Assembly (NCBI GenBank): GCA_035504175.1
Contig: DATJSJ010000044.1
Location: forward strand, 1 to 16,458
Source of the DNA: DATJSJ01 sp035504175
GTDB taxonomy: Bacteria > Pseudomonadota > Alphaproteobacteria > Acetobacterales > Acetobacteraceae
Direction: 5' to 3'
DNA length: 16,458 nt
Translations under genes and position numbers: made by a program
The notes under the pieces: model-generated
The model's input: the letters and a program-made list of their open reading frames with translations, nothing else
Told to the model about the DNA's origin: nothing
Database searches by the model: none
Shown here: positions 1 through 10,785 of the stretch, one piece after another
Layout: every line of letters starts with the position of its first letter
How positions within the stretch are numbered: the stretch's first letter is position 1

Positions 1-734
1 CGCGCCCCGATCGATCCGGCGACCGGCGTCTCCAGCTTTCACGCGCGCAAACTCGCCTTCGGGCTGGGGCTGAAGGGCAAGCAGGTCGCGACCTTCAGCC
101 GCTTCGTCCAGGCGCTGTACAACGCGTTCACGGCGCTGGACTGCGCCATCGTCGAGATCAATCCGCTGGTGGTGACCGGGGCCGGCGACGTGCTGGCGCT
201 CGATGCCAAGGTCAGCTTCGACGACAACGCGCTGTTCCGCCACCCCGATCTCGAAAAGCTGCGCGACGAGGCGGAGGAGGATCCGAAGGAACTCGAGGCC
301 GCGAGGCACGGGCTCAGCTACGTGGCGCTGGACGGGACGATCGGCTGCATGGTCAACGGCGCCGGCCTCGCCATGGCCACCATGGACATCATCAAGCTCT
401 ACGGCGCGGAGCCGGCGAACTTCCTCGACGTGGGTGGCGGCGCGACCAAAGAGCGGGTGACGGCGGCGTTCAAGATCATCCTGTCCGATCCGAACGTCGA
501 GGGCATCCTGGTCAACATCTTCGGCGGCATCATGCGCTGCGACGTGATCGCCGAGGGCGTGGTGGCGGCGGCGCGGGAGGTCAGCCTGAACGTGCCGCTG
601 GTGGTGCGGCTGGAAGGCACCAACGTGGAGCTCGGCAAGGGCATCCTGGCACGGTCGGGCCTGCCGATCATCGCCGCCGACAACCTGGCGGACGCGGCCG
701 AGAAAGTGGTCGCGGCGGTGAAGGAGGCCGGCTG

Positions 735-735
<1 letters not shown>
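1..735 (+). CDS. sucC: Succinyl-CoA synthetase beta subunit (5' truncated)
   Basis: Beta subunit of the TCA-cycle enzyme that interconverts succinyl-CoA and succinate with ADP or GDP phosphorylation; it carries the nucleotide-binding ATP-grasp part and contributes to the CoA-ligase core. The reading frame is open from base 1, so the start lies outside the window. The 244 visible residues are about the C-terminal 60% of a family of roughly 390 residues. EINPLV (fragment N54) and LALDAK (D68) match the family's Mg-binding Asn and Asp, with the same 14-residue spacing as in E. coli. The ligase domain follows: IGCMVNGAGLAMATMD, ANFLDVGGGATKERV, LVNIFGGIMRCDVIAEGVV and VVRLEGTNVELGKGIL. Its TGA overlaps the ATG of sucD by one base (TGATG), which suggests translational coupling and 1:1 synthesis of the two subunits. 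No defect is seen in the visible part. Confidence 0.96.
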
Positions 736-1610
<875 letters not shown>

Positions 1611-1618
1611 CGAGGCAA

Positions 1619-1816
1619 GGCCAGGGGGCGCTTCCCCCTGGACCCCCGCCAAACGGCAGTCGCCCTTTGGAAACCCTTGACTGGGTCTTTGGTAGAGGGG
1701 GCGCAACCTCGGCAGTGGGGCAGTCCTCGACGCGCCCCCTCTACCAAAGACCCAAACGAATGGATGTCCAGAAGGCGACTGCCTTCTGGCGGGGTCCAGG
1801 GGCAGAGCCCCTGGCC
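1619..1816. repeat. Large inverted-repeat element, copy 1 (sucD–sucA gap)
   Basis: Two arms (1619–1704 and 1732–1816) are imperfect reverse complements with a 27-nt centre. The innermost 22 bases of each arm (1683–1704 and 1732–1753) pair perfectly. Each arm also holds two local hairpins. The outer one has CCAGGGGG/CCCCCTGG at 1621–1641 and CCAGGGGC/GCCCCTGG at 1796–1814. The inner one has CCAAACGGC-AGTC-GCCCTTTGG at 1649–1670, with one mismatch, and CCAGAAGGC-GACT-GCCTTCTGG at 1768–1789, perfect. The element is therefore an inverted dimer of one unit. A related element lies at 16175–16282. Similar CCAGGGGC…GCCCCTGG palindromes are, as I recall, common between genes in high-GC alphaproteobacteria. 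There is no ORF, transposase or target duplication, so a REP/MITE-like mobile origin is only a possibility. Confidence 0.9.
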
Positions 1817-1832
1817 TTCCTTCCTCCCTCCC
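1796..1832 (+). terminator. Hairpin plus pyrimidine tract, possible terminator or RNA 3' end
   Basis: The outer right hairpin of the repeat (8-bp stem CCAGGGGC/GCCCCTGG, 3-nt loop) is followed by an all-pyrimidine run CCTTCCTTCCTCCCTCCC at 1815–1832. The run is C-rich rather than U-rich, so efficient intrinsic termination is doubtful. It could still mark the 3' end of a sucCD message. Confidence 0.25.
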
Positions 1833-1960
1833 ATGCGGCCCCGGCAACCCTCCCCGTGTGTGCGTCGGTCTGGCGGTCGCAGAGGATCGTGTTAACTCTG
1901 CGGGGCGGATAAGACCTGGCGGCCGGAGTCTCGGCCCGTCGGGACACGGAGAGGATTGCA
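1817..1960 (+). other. sucA 5' leader region
   Basis: This is non-coding sequence between the repeat element and sucA. A strong Shine–Dalgarno sequence GGAGAGG lies at 1948–1954, six bases before the sucA ATG. GATAAG at 1908–1913 could be a -10 element, but I see no convincing -35 hexamer 16–18 bases upstream, so a separate sucA promoter is possible and unproven. I do not recognise a riboswitch. Confidence 0.4.
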
Positions 1961-4804
<2,844 letters not shown>

Positions 4805-4873
4805 ACCGGGTGCCGGCCCGGGCCGCCTGACGCTGCGCAAACCGACGCTGCCCCTGGGGAGATAGGGAGAGTC

Positions 4874-6238
4874 ATGGCGACCGAGATCAAGGTTCCGACG
4901 CTCGGCGAGAGCGTCACCTCCGCGACCGTGGCACGCTGGCTGAAGCAGGCGGGCGCGGCGGTGGCCGCCGATGAGCCGCTCGTCGAGCTCGAGACCGACA
5001 AGGTCACGGTTGAGGTGAACGCCCCGGAGGCCGGCACGCTCGCCGAGATCGCGGCCGGCGAGGGCGCCGAGGTCGAGGTCGGTGCGGTGCTCGGCCGGCT
5101 GGAAGCGGGCGGCGGTACTGCCTCCGTCGCGCCGGCGCGGCCCGCCGGCACGCCGCCGGCCGCGCCTGCGGGCAACGCGCCGTCGGCTGCGGGCGGCGCG
5201 GTGCGTACGGCCGCCGCCCCGGCCGCCAATCCCCCGCCCGGCATCAATCCGCCGCCGAGCCCGCGCGGGCCGGTGTCGCGCCCGGCGACGCCCCCGGCCG
5301 ATGTCGCGGCGCACGGGGCCGCTTCGAGTGCTGCCGAGCCGCGCCAGGCGCATGCACCGCTGCCGGCCGCCGCGAAACTGATGACCGAGCAGGGGGTCTC
5401 GGCCGAACAGATCGGCCCGGGCAGCGGCAAGGATGGCCGCATCACCAAGGGCGACGTGCTCGCCTTCGTCGGTCGCCCGGCGCCGGTCGCGGCCCCGGCG
5501 GCGCCTGCCGCTGCAGCCGCGCCGCGCCCCGCCGACTCGCGTGAGGAGCGGGTGCGGATGACGCGGCTGCGCCGCACCATCGCCGCACGGCTGAAGGAGG
5601 CGCAGAACAACGCCGCCATGCTCACCACCTTCAACGAGGTGGACATGGCGGCGGTGATGGCGTTCCGGGCCGAATACCGCGAGGCATTCGAGAAGAAGCA
5701 CCAGGGCGCGCGGCTCGGCTTCATGTCGTTCTTCGTCCGCGCCTGCTGCGCAGCGCTGCAGGAATTCCCTGCGGTCAACGCCGAGATCGACGGCGACGAG
5801 ATCGTCTACAAGAACTTCGTGCACATGGGCATCGCCGTCGGCGGCCCGCAGGGGCTGGTCGTGCCGGTGTTGCGCGATGCCGACCGGATGAGCTTCGCCG
5901 AGATCGAGCGCGGCATCGCCGACTACGGCCGCCGCGCCCGCGACGGCGCGCTGAAGCTGGAGGAGCTGACCGGCGGCACGTTCAGCATCACCAATGGCGG
6001 CATCTACGGCTCGCTGATGTCGACGCCGATCCTCAACCCGCCGCAATCGGGCATTCTCGGCATGCACAAGATCCAGGAGCGGCCGATGGTGATCGGCGGC
6101 AAGATCGAGGCGCGGCCGATGATGTATCTGGCGCTGAGCTACGATCATCGCATCGTCGACGGCAAGGAGGCGGTGTCGTTCCTGGTCCGCGTCAAGGAAG
6201 GCGTCGAAGACCCGCGCCGCCTGCTGCTGGATCTCTGA
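4874..6238 (+). CDS. sucB: Dihydrolipoyllysine succinyltransferase (E2 of 2-oxoglutarate dehydrogenase)
   Basis: E2 core of the complex; it carries the succinyl group on a lipoyl-lysine and passes it to CoA. The 454 residues split clearly. A lipoyl domain spans 1–78, with ETDKVTVEV placing the lipoylated lysine at K43. An unusually long Ala/Pro/Gly linker covers about 79–160. The peripheral-subunit (E1/E3) binding domain covers about 161–199 (PAAAKLMTEQGVSAEQI, GKDGRITKGDVLAF). A second Ala/Pro linker covers about 200–220. The catalytic acyltransferase domain runs 222–454 and ends in SYDHRIVDGKEAVSFL, with catalytic H425 and D429. The gap after sucA is 69 bases, includes the palindrome CGGCCCGGGCCG (4814–4825), and ends in AGGGAGAG before the ATG. 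A specificity other than succinyl is unlikely because sucA and lpd flank it. Confidence 0.96.
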   Translation: MATEIKVPTLGESVTSATVARWLKQAGAAVAADEPLVELETDKVTVEVNAPEAGTLAEIAAGEGAEVEVGAVLGRLEAGGGTASVAPARPAGTPPAAPAGNAPSAAGGAVRTAAAPAANPPPGINPPPSPRGPVSRPATPPADVAAHGAASSAAEPRQAHAPLPAAAKLMTEQGVSAEQIGPGSGKDGRITKGDVLAFVGRPAPVAAPAAPAAAAAPRPADSREERVRMTRLRRTIAARLKEAQNNAAMLTTFNEVDMAAVMAFRAEYREAFEKKHQGARLGFMSFFVRACCAALQEFPAVNAEIDGDEIVYKNFVHMGIAVGGPQGLVVPVLRDADRMSFAEIERGIADYGRRARDGALKLEELTGGTFSITNGGIYGSLMSTPILNPPQSGILGMHKIQERPMVIGGKIEARPMMYLALSYDHRIVDGKEAVSFLVRVKEGVEDPRRLLLDL

Positions 6239-6241
6239 GCG

Positions 6242-7633
6242 ATGGCCGAGGCCTTCGATCTCATCGTGATCGGCGCTGGTCCGGGCGGCTATGTCTGCGC
6301 GCTGCGTGCCGCCCAGCTCGGCATGAAGGTCGCCTGCGTCGAGAAGCGGGCGACGCTCGGCGGCACCTGCCTCAACATCGGCTGCATCCCGTCCAAGGCG
6401 CTGTTGCAATCCTCGGAGAACTTCCAGGAAGCCGGCCATGCCTTCGCGGCGCACGGCGTGGTGGTCGATGGCGTCAAGCTCGACCTGGCGCGGATGATGG
6501 CGCGCAAGGACGATGTGGTGACCGCGAACGTGCGCGGCGTCGAGTTCCTGTTCAAGAAGAACCACGTCACCTGGCTCAAGGGTACGGCGCGCATCGCGGC
6601 CCCGGGCCGCGTCGCGGTCGACGGCACCGAGTACGAGGCGAAGCACATCGTGATTGCGACCGGCAGCGGGAGCATCCCGCTGCCGGCGGTCGATGTCGAC
6701 GAGCAGGCGATCGTGACCTCGACCGGCGCGCTCGCCCTCGGCGCGGTGCCGAAGCGCCTGGTGGTGATCGGCGGCGGCTATATCGGGCTCGAACTCGGCA
6801 GCGTCTGGCGCCGCCTCGGCGCCGAGGTGACGGTGGTCGAGTTCCTCGACCGGCTGGTGCCGGGCATGGACGCCGAGATCGCCAAGTCGTTCGAGCGCAT
6901 CCTGACCCGCCAGGGGATCAAGTTCCGGCTCGGCACCAAGGTCACCGGTGCGGTGCGCGGCAATGACGGCGTCACCTTGACGCTCGAGCCGGCCCAGGGC
7001 GGCGAGGCCAGCACCATGAACACCGATGTCGTGCTGGTCGCGATCGGCCGGCGCGCGGTGACCGACGGGCTCGGCCTGGCGGAGATCGGCGTCGCGACCG
7101 ATGAGCGCGGGCGGGTCAAGGTCGATCCGCACTACGCGACCAACGTCGCCGGCATCTACGCGATCGGCGACGTCATCGCCGGGCCGATGCTGGCGCACAA
7201 GGCCGAGGACGAGGGCGTCGCGGTGGCGGAAATCCTAGCCGGCCAGGCCGGGCACGTGAACTACGACGCGATTCCCGGCGTCGTCTACACGTGGCCGGAA
7301 GTGGCCGCGGTCGGGCGCACCGAGGAGGAGCTCAAGCAGGCCGGCATCGAATACACCGTCGGCAAGTTCCCCTTCACCGCCAACGGCCGTGCCCGCGCCA
7401 TGGGCGACACCGACGGGTTCGTGAAGATCCTCGCCGAGAAGGGGACCGACCGCATCCTCGGCGCACACATCATCGGCCCGGAGGCCGGTACGCTGATCGG
7501 TGAGATCACACTCGCGATCGAGTTCGGTGCCAGTGCCGAGGACGTCGCCCGCACCTGCCACGCGCATCCGACACTGGAGGAAGCGGTGAAGGAGGCAGCA
7601 CTCGCCGCGGACGGCCGGGCGCTGCATATCTGA
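6242..7633 (+). CDS. lpdA: Dihydrolipoyl dehydrogenase (E3)
   Basis: FAD-dependent disulfide oxidoreductase that reoxidises dihydrolipoyl-E2 and reduces NAD+; it closes the 2-oxoglutarate dehydrogenase cycle and may also serve other lipoyl complexes. The 463 residues are normal for the family. The FAD-binding GAGPGG is at 11–16. The redox pair is C43/C48 in GGTCLNIGCIPSK. The NAD-binding GGGYIG is at 177–182 and the second FAD motif AIGD at 307–310. The catalytic dyad in HAHPTLEEAV is H442/E447, which matches the family spacing. It starts three bases after the sucB stop, so it is almost certainly co-transcribed and coupled. This copy is dedicated by position to the 2-oxoglutarate complex. Confidence 0.96.
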   Translation: MAEAFDLIVIGAGPGGYVCALRAAQLGMKVACVEKRATLGGTCLNIGCIPSKALLQSSENFQEAGHAFAAHGVVVDGVKLDLARMMARKDDVVTANVRGVEFLFKKNHVTWLKGTARIAAPGRVAVDGTEYEAKHIVIATGSGSIPLPAVDVDEQAIVTSTGALALGAVPKRLVVIGGGYIGLELGSVWRRLGAEVTVVEFLDRLVPGMDAEIAKSFERILTRQGIKFRLGTKVTGAVRGNDGVTLTLEPAQGGEASTMNTDVVLVAIGRRAVTDGLGLAEIGVATDERGRVKVDPHYATNVAGIYAIGDVIAGPMLAHKAEDEGVAVAEILAGQAGHVNYDAIPGVVYTWPEVAAVGRTEEELKQAGIEYTVGKFPFTANGRARAMGDTDGFVKILAEKGTDRILGAHIIGPEAGTLIGEITLAIEFGASAEDVARTCHAHPTLEEAVKEAALAADGRALHI

Positions 7634-7649
7634 TCCGGAAGGCCCGGCC

Positions 7650-8627
7650 ATGACCGTGCGCATACTGGCCGTGACCATGGGCGATCCTGCCGGCATCGGC
7701 GGGGCGCTGACGGTGCAGGCCTGGCGGGCGCTGCGCGCCACCGGCCCGACCTTCGTGGCGCTGGATGATCCGGAGCGGCTGGCGGCGATCGACCCGTCGC
7801 TGCCGCTGCGCGTCGTCACCTCGCCGGAGCAGGCGGCGCCGGTCTTCGCCGAGGCGCTGCCGGTGCTGCCGGTGCGCGTCGCCGGCGATGCGCCCGGCGA
7901 CGCGAAAGCCGCGGCGGCGATCGCCAGTATCGAGCTCGCCGGGCGGCTCGCGGTGGAGCGGGCGGTCGCCGGGCTGGTGACCAATCCGGTGAGCAAGACG
8001 ACGCTGCGGGTCGGCGGCTTCGCCTATCCGGGCCACACCGAATTCCTCGGCGCGATCACCGGGGCGCCGGCGCCGGTGATGATGCTGGCATGCCCGGCGC
8101 TGCGCGTCGTCCCGGTTACCATCCACCTCTCGCTGCGCGAGGCGATCGCGGGGCTCAACCCGGCGGCGATCATCGGCGTGGCGCGCACCACCGCGGCGGC
8201 GCTGCGCCAGGATTTCGGCATCGCAAATCCGCGACTGGCCGTCACCGGGCTCAACCCGCATGCCGGCGAGCAGGGGGTGATGGGCGCGGAGGAGGGGGAC
8301 ATCATTGCCCCGGCGGTGGCGGCGCTGCAGGCGGAGGGCGTCCTCGCGAGCGGTCCCTGGTCGCCCGACACCATGTTCACCCCGGCCGCCCGGGCCCGCT
8401 ACGACGTTGCGATCTGCATGGTGCACGATCAGGCGCTGATCCCGGTCAAGACGCTCGACATGGCGCGGGCGGTCAACGTGACGCTCGGCCTGCCGATCAT
8501 CCGCACCTCACCCGATCACGGCAGCGCCTTCGACATTGCCGGCGAGGGACGGGGCGACCCGGTCAGCCTGCTGGAGTCGATCCGGCTCGCGGCGCGGCTG
8601 GCGGAACGGCGGCGCGACGCCGTCTGA
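7650..8627 (+). CDS. pdxA: 4-hydroxythreonine-4-phosphate dehydrogenase
   Basis: NAD-dependent, divalent-metal enzyme of the DXP-dependent pyridoxal phosphate pathway; it oxidises 4-phosphohydroxy-L-threonine, whose decarboxylated product is used by PdxJ. The 325 residues are full length. The start MGDPAGIGG is typical. GHTEFLG has H129; the metal-binding histidines are H159 (IHLSL), H204 (NPHAGE) and H259 (VHDQA). All four lie exactly seven residues before the E. coli positions 136, 166, 211 and 266. RTSPDHGSAFDIAGEG near the C-terminus completes the family signature. It begins 16 bases after lpd, so it probably rides on the suc transcript. This is unlike the familiar surA–pdxA–ksgA arrangement. 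The pseudo-orthologue PdxA2 is less likely because no DUF1537 partner gene is present. Confidence 0.94.
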   Translation: MTVRILAVTMGDPAGIGGALTVQAWRALRATGPTFVALDDPERLAAIDPSLPLRVVTSPEQAAPVFAEALPVLPVRVAGDAPGDAKAAAAIASIELAGRLAVERAVAGLVTNPVSKTTLRVGGFAYPGHTEFLGAITGAPAPVMMLACPALRVVPVTIHLSLREAIAGLNPAAIIGVARTTAAALRQDFGIANPRLAVTGLNPHAGEQGVMGAEEGDIIAPAVAALQAEGVLASGPWSPDTMFTPAARARYDVAICMVHDQALIPVKTLDMARAVNVTLGLPIIRTSPDHGSAFDIAGEGRGDPVSLLESIRLAARLAERRRDAV

Positions 8628-8631
8628 TCCG

Positions 8632-8658
8632 CTCTCCCGCGCCACCGGCGCGGGGGGG
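8632..8658 (+). terminator. GC-rich hairpin just after pdxA, possible terminator
   Basis: CCCGCGCC (8636–8643) and GGCGCGGG (8647–8654) pair perfectly around a 3-nt loop, and the stem can extend outward by C–G pairs alternating with U–G wobbles to about 12 pairs. It lies four bases after the pdxA stop in a convergent gap, where a terminator is expected. There is no U-tract on either strand, so termination without Rho is uncertain. Confidence 0.35.
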
Positions 8659-8946
8659 ATCCCGGGCATGCGGTGGGGCGCGGCCATACCGAATCTTCAT
8701 GCGAAGCGGGTGTGATACGGCGTGCAAGGGTCTTGCCTGCCTGCGCGCGTACGTTATAACGGCGTCATTGCACCGTGACTGGCATTCCTCGGCGTCCCCC
8801 TTTTCCGCTCTGGTTACCCCGATTTCAGCCGGCGTTTTCGGTGGAAGGGTGGCTCTCGTCGCATCCGCGGCGCGGGCCACCTGCCCCGCTTCCAGCCCAT
8901 CGCCCGTGAGCGAGCGCAACCGGCTCCGACGATCCCGCCGCAGGCC
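8659..8946. other. Convergent intergenic region between pdxA and xerC
   Basis: This gap of nearly 290 bases lies between the 3' ends of pdxA and xerC. I see no convincing gene in it; the open frames that cross it have no family-like composition and run into pdxA. It holds a perfect 10-bp palindrome CGTTATAACG at 8752–8761, a small hairpin GCAAG-GGT-CTTGC just upstream, and a promoter-like sequence. No tRNA or known RNA family is recognised. Confidence 0.5.
8733..8760 (+). promoter_or_regulatory. Candidate sigma-70-like promoter facing xerC's 3' end
   Basis: TTGCCT at 8733–8738 and TATAAC at 8755–8760 are separated by 16 bases. The AT-rich -10 stands out in very GC-rich surroundings. Transcription from it would run rightward, antisense into the 3' part of xerC. 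The -10 lies inside a palindrome, so the AT-rich patch could instead be a protein-binding site. There is no ORF with a clear RBS downstream. Confidence 0.3.
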
Positions 8947-9909
8947 CTATCCGCGGCGTGCGCGCGGATGCGCCGCCTGCCAGACCGCCAGCAGCCGCTC
9001 CTGGTCCAGCGCCGTGTAGCGCTGCGTGGTCGAGAGGCTGGCATGGCCGAGCAGATCCTGGATCGCCCGCAGATCGGCCCCGCCCGCCAGCAGATGCGTC
9101 GCGAAGGAATGGCGCAACGCATGCGGCGTCGCATGCTCCGGCAGGCCGGAGAGGCGGCGCCATTGCCGCATCGCGCGCTGCGCCACGCCCGGATCGAGCC
9201 GGGCGCCGCGCGCGCCGAGGAATAGCGGCGCCTCCGGTCGCCGATCGGGATGCAGGCGCAGCCAGGCGGCGATCGCCGCCCGCACCGCCGGCAGCACCGG
9301 CACCTCCCGCTGCTTCGATCCCTTGCCCTGCACGCGCAACGGCGCCGTGTTGTCGGGCAGCGGCGCATCGCGCACGTCGAGCGCCAGCGCCTCGGCGATG
9401 CGCAGGCCGCAGCCGTAGAGCAGGGTGAACAGCGCGACGTCGCGCGCCTGCAGCGCCGGTGCGCTGGCGACGTCGATCTCCTGTGCGACCGCGATCGCTT
9501 CGGCCGGCGCGAGCGGTCGCGGCAGCGGCCGGCGTGCCCGCGGCGACGCAAGCAGCCTCGCCGCCGGGTTGGTGACGCCGTGGCGCCGGGCGAGGAAGCG
9601 GAAGAAGCTGCGCACCGCCGAGAGGTGGCGCGAACGGGTGGCATTGCCGGCACCGTCCTCTGCCTGGGCCGCAAGCCAGGCCCGAAGATCCGCCTGGCGC
9701 AGCGTCTGCAGGGCAGCGAGATCGGGCTCGGCGCCGCCATGCACGGTCAGGAAGCCAAGGAAGGCATCGACGTCGCGGCCATAGGCGGCGACGGTGAGCG
9801 GGCTGCACCGCCGCTCGCGCGCCAGCCAGTCGAGAAAGGCGTCGCGCGCAGCGGCAGCGGACAGCCCGGCGACGGGCTCAACCGAGATGGATTGCCTTGC
9901 CAAGGGCAC
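8947..9909 (-). CDS. xerC: Tyrosine recombinase XerC
   Basis: Site-specific recombinase that, with XerD, resolves chromosome dimers at dif. The 320 residues comprise an N-terminal core-binding SAM-like domain (about 20–110, FLDWLARERRCSPLTVAAY) and a C-terminal catalytic domain. Catalytic residues are all present: R170 (GCGLRIAEAL), K196 (GKGSKQREVP), H263 and R266 (HALRHSFATHLL), H289 (LLGHAS) and the nucleophile Y298 (TTQRYT). Spacing from H263 to Y298 matches E. coli XerC. The GTG start at 9909 gives 32 bases of overlap with the upstream DUF484 gene. No clear Shine–Dalgarno sequence is seen, and TTG two codons later is an alternative, so the exact start is uncertain. The DUF484–xerC pairing also occurs in gammaproteobacteria. 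Integrase-type phage elements are unlikely: no att sites or phage genes are nearby. Confidence 0.94.
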   Translation of the reverse strand: MPLARQSISVEPVAGLSAAAARDAFLDWLARERRCSPLTVAAYGRDVDAFLGFLTVHGGAEPDLAALQTLRQADLRAWLAAQAEDGAGNATRSRHLSAVRSFFRFLARRHGVTNPAARLLASPRARRPLPRPLAPAEAIAVAQEIDVASAPALQARDVALFTLLYGCGLRIAEALALDVRDAPLPDNTAPLRVQGKGSKQREVPVLPAVRAAIAAWLRLHPDRRPEAPLFLGARGARLDPGVAQRAMRQWRRLSGLPEHATPHALRHSFATHLLAGGADLRAIQDLLGHASLSTTQRYTALDQERLLAVWQAAHPRARRG

Positions 9910-10522
9910 GCCCGAGGAAGGCCAGCCCGCCAGCCCCCTGCTTCGGGTTCAGCACCGAGCGGCCACGCACCGCGAGCGCCAGCATCGCCGGCGCCGTGCC
10001 CGGCACGCGCACCAGCGCGTCCTGTCGCGCCAGCGCCGCCGCCTCGGCGTGGATCAAGGCCGCATCGCCCGGTCGGTCACGGAACACCACGTCGCGCCCG
10101 TCCAGCAGCCGCTTGATCATGCCGGCCGGCAGCCGCCGGGTGGAAGCCTGGTAGCGCTCCACGCACACCGAAGCGGCATCGAGGCCGAGCAGGCCCGGCA
10201 ACTCCGCCTCCACCCATTCCAGCGGATCAGCCGCACTCATCAGCGCCAGCACCGCCTCCTGCACGCGTTCGGCGAGACCGGCCGCGGCCCGCCCGGCGGC
10301 CACCACGCCGTCCGCGCGCATCGCCAGGGCAGCCGACTGCGCCCGCTCGGCGCGGATCATCGCGACCATGTGGTCGGTCAGGACTTCGCCGTGCACCCGC
10401 ACCGGCGGCGTGAGGACACGATAGAGATCCGGGTTGTCGGCCAGGAAATTCGGATTGCTGCGAAGAAAGGCCGCGACCTCATCCGCGAGGTCGGGATCAA
10501 CCGCTGCTTGAACGCCTCTCAT
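9878..10522 (-). CDS. DUF484 family protein (GAF-like)
   Basis: Conserved protein of unknown biochemical function, 214 residues. The N-terminal signature VAAFLRSNPNFLADNPDLY (residues 17–35) is characteristic of DUF484, followed by a helical, possibly coiled-coil stretch (about 50–95) rich in Ala, Arg and Glu. The C-terminal half resembles the GAF-like fold described for this family (LGLDAASVCVER, then LALAVRGRSVLNPKQGAGGL). It starts at an ATG preceded by GGAGAGG with a 5-nt spacer, a strong site. It overlaps xerC by 32 bases and lies upstream of it, the same order as in E. coli, where a DUF484 gene precedes xerC. That suggests co-expression but gives no direct function. Confidence 0.88.
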   Translation of the reverse strand: MRGVQAAVDPDLADEVAAFLRSNPNFLADNPDLYRVLTPPVRVHGEVLTDHMVAMIRAERAQSAALAMRADGVVAAGRAAAGLAERVQEAVLALMSAADPLEWVEAELPGLLGLDAASVCVERYQASTRRLPAGMIKRLLDGRDVVFRDRPGDAALIHAEAAALARQDALVRVPGTAPAMLALAVRGRSVLNPKQGAGGLAFLGRALGKAIHLG

Positions 10523-10701
10523 AATGGCCTCTCCATGTCGGGCGGTGGCGGCGCTGCCGCGGGCGGGCGGACAGCTGGGGAGGCCGTGGCCAGCCGGCCG
10601 CAGACGCGGCGGCTCGCCACGGGACGATAGCGCTGGTTGGCTGAAAAGCTGCCCGGCCCTTGCGACCCGGTCGTTTCAGCGGCATCCAAGACGAAGTTCA
10701 T
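10519..10701 (-). CDS. Possible 60-residue leader ORF coupled to the DUF484 gene
   Basis: An open frame starting at ATG (10699–10701) encodes a peptide beginning MNFVLDAAETTGSQGPGSFS and ending in a Pro/Ala-rich tail (PPAAAPPPPDMERPL). Its TGA overlaps the DUF484 ATG in an ATGA arrangement, and a promoter-like sequence lies about 30 bases upstream on the same strand. I recognise no family. The Shine–Dalgarno match is weak and the tail looks like ordinary GC-rich frame content, so it may be untranslated 5' leader. Confidence 0.22.
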   Translation of the reverse strand: MNFVLDAAETTGSQGPGSFSANQRYRPVASRRVCGRLATASPAVRPPAAAPPPPDMERPL

Positions 10702-10731
10702 ATGCCGGGTCCGCAGACCAAAGAGTATCGG

Positions 10732-10759
10732 GTTATACGTGCCAGAAGCGCCCGACAAC
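10732..10759 (-). promoter_or_regulatory. Candidate promoter for DUF484–xerC
   Basis: Reading leftward, GTTGTC (10754–10759) and TATAAC (10732–10737) are separated by 16 bases; the -10 is the clearest AT-rich hexamer in the divergent region between DUF484 and priA. The predicted start point would leave a leader of about 200 bases before the DUF484 ATG. The same AT-rich patch could also serve priA on the other strand, but no -35 there convinces me. Confidence 0.35.
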
Positions 10760-10785
10760 ATACATGACAGAGCCGTGAGCAGGAA

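Noticed and set aside
1619..1816. CRISPR array or insertion sequence at the repeats
   Set aside because: The repeats are inverted pairs without regular direct repeats or spacers, there are no cas genes, and no transposase frame or target-site duplication is visible.
4814..4825. Palindrome CGGCCCGGGCCG between sucA and sucB
   Set aside because: It is only 12 bp in a very GC-rich background with no loop or tail, so chance is a sufficient explanation.
8563..8919. A 118-codon leftward frame in the pdxA–xerC gap
   Set aside because: It overlaps the end of pdxA, lacks a Shine–Dalgarno sequence, and the second half is Arg/Pro/Ala filler typical of GC-rich non-coding frames.
8947..9909. Phage or genomic-island integrase
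   Set aside because: The tyrosine recombinase is followed by no tRNA or att-like repeat, is paired with DUF484 and sits next to priA, as expected for housekeeping XerC.
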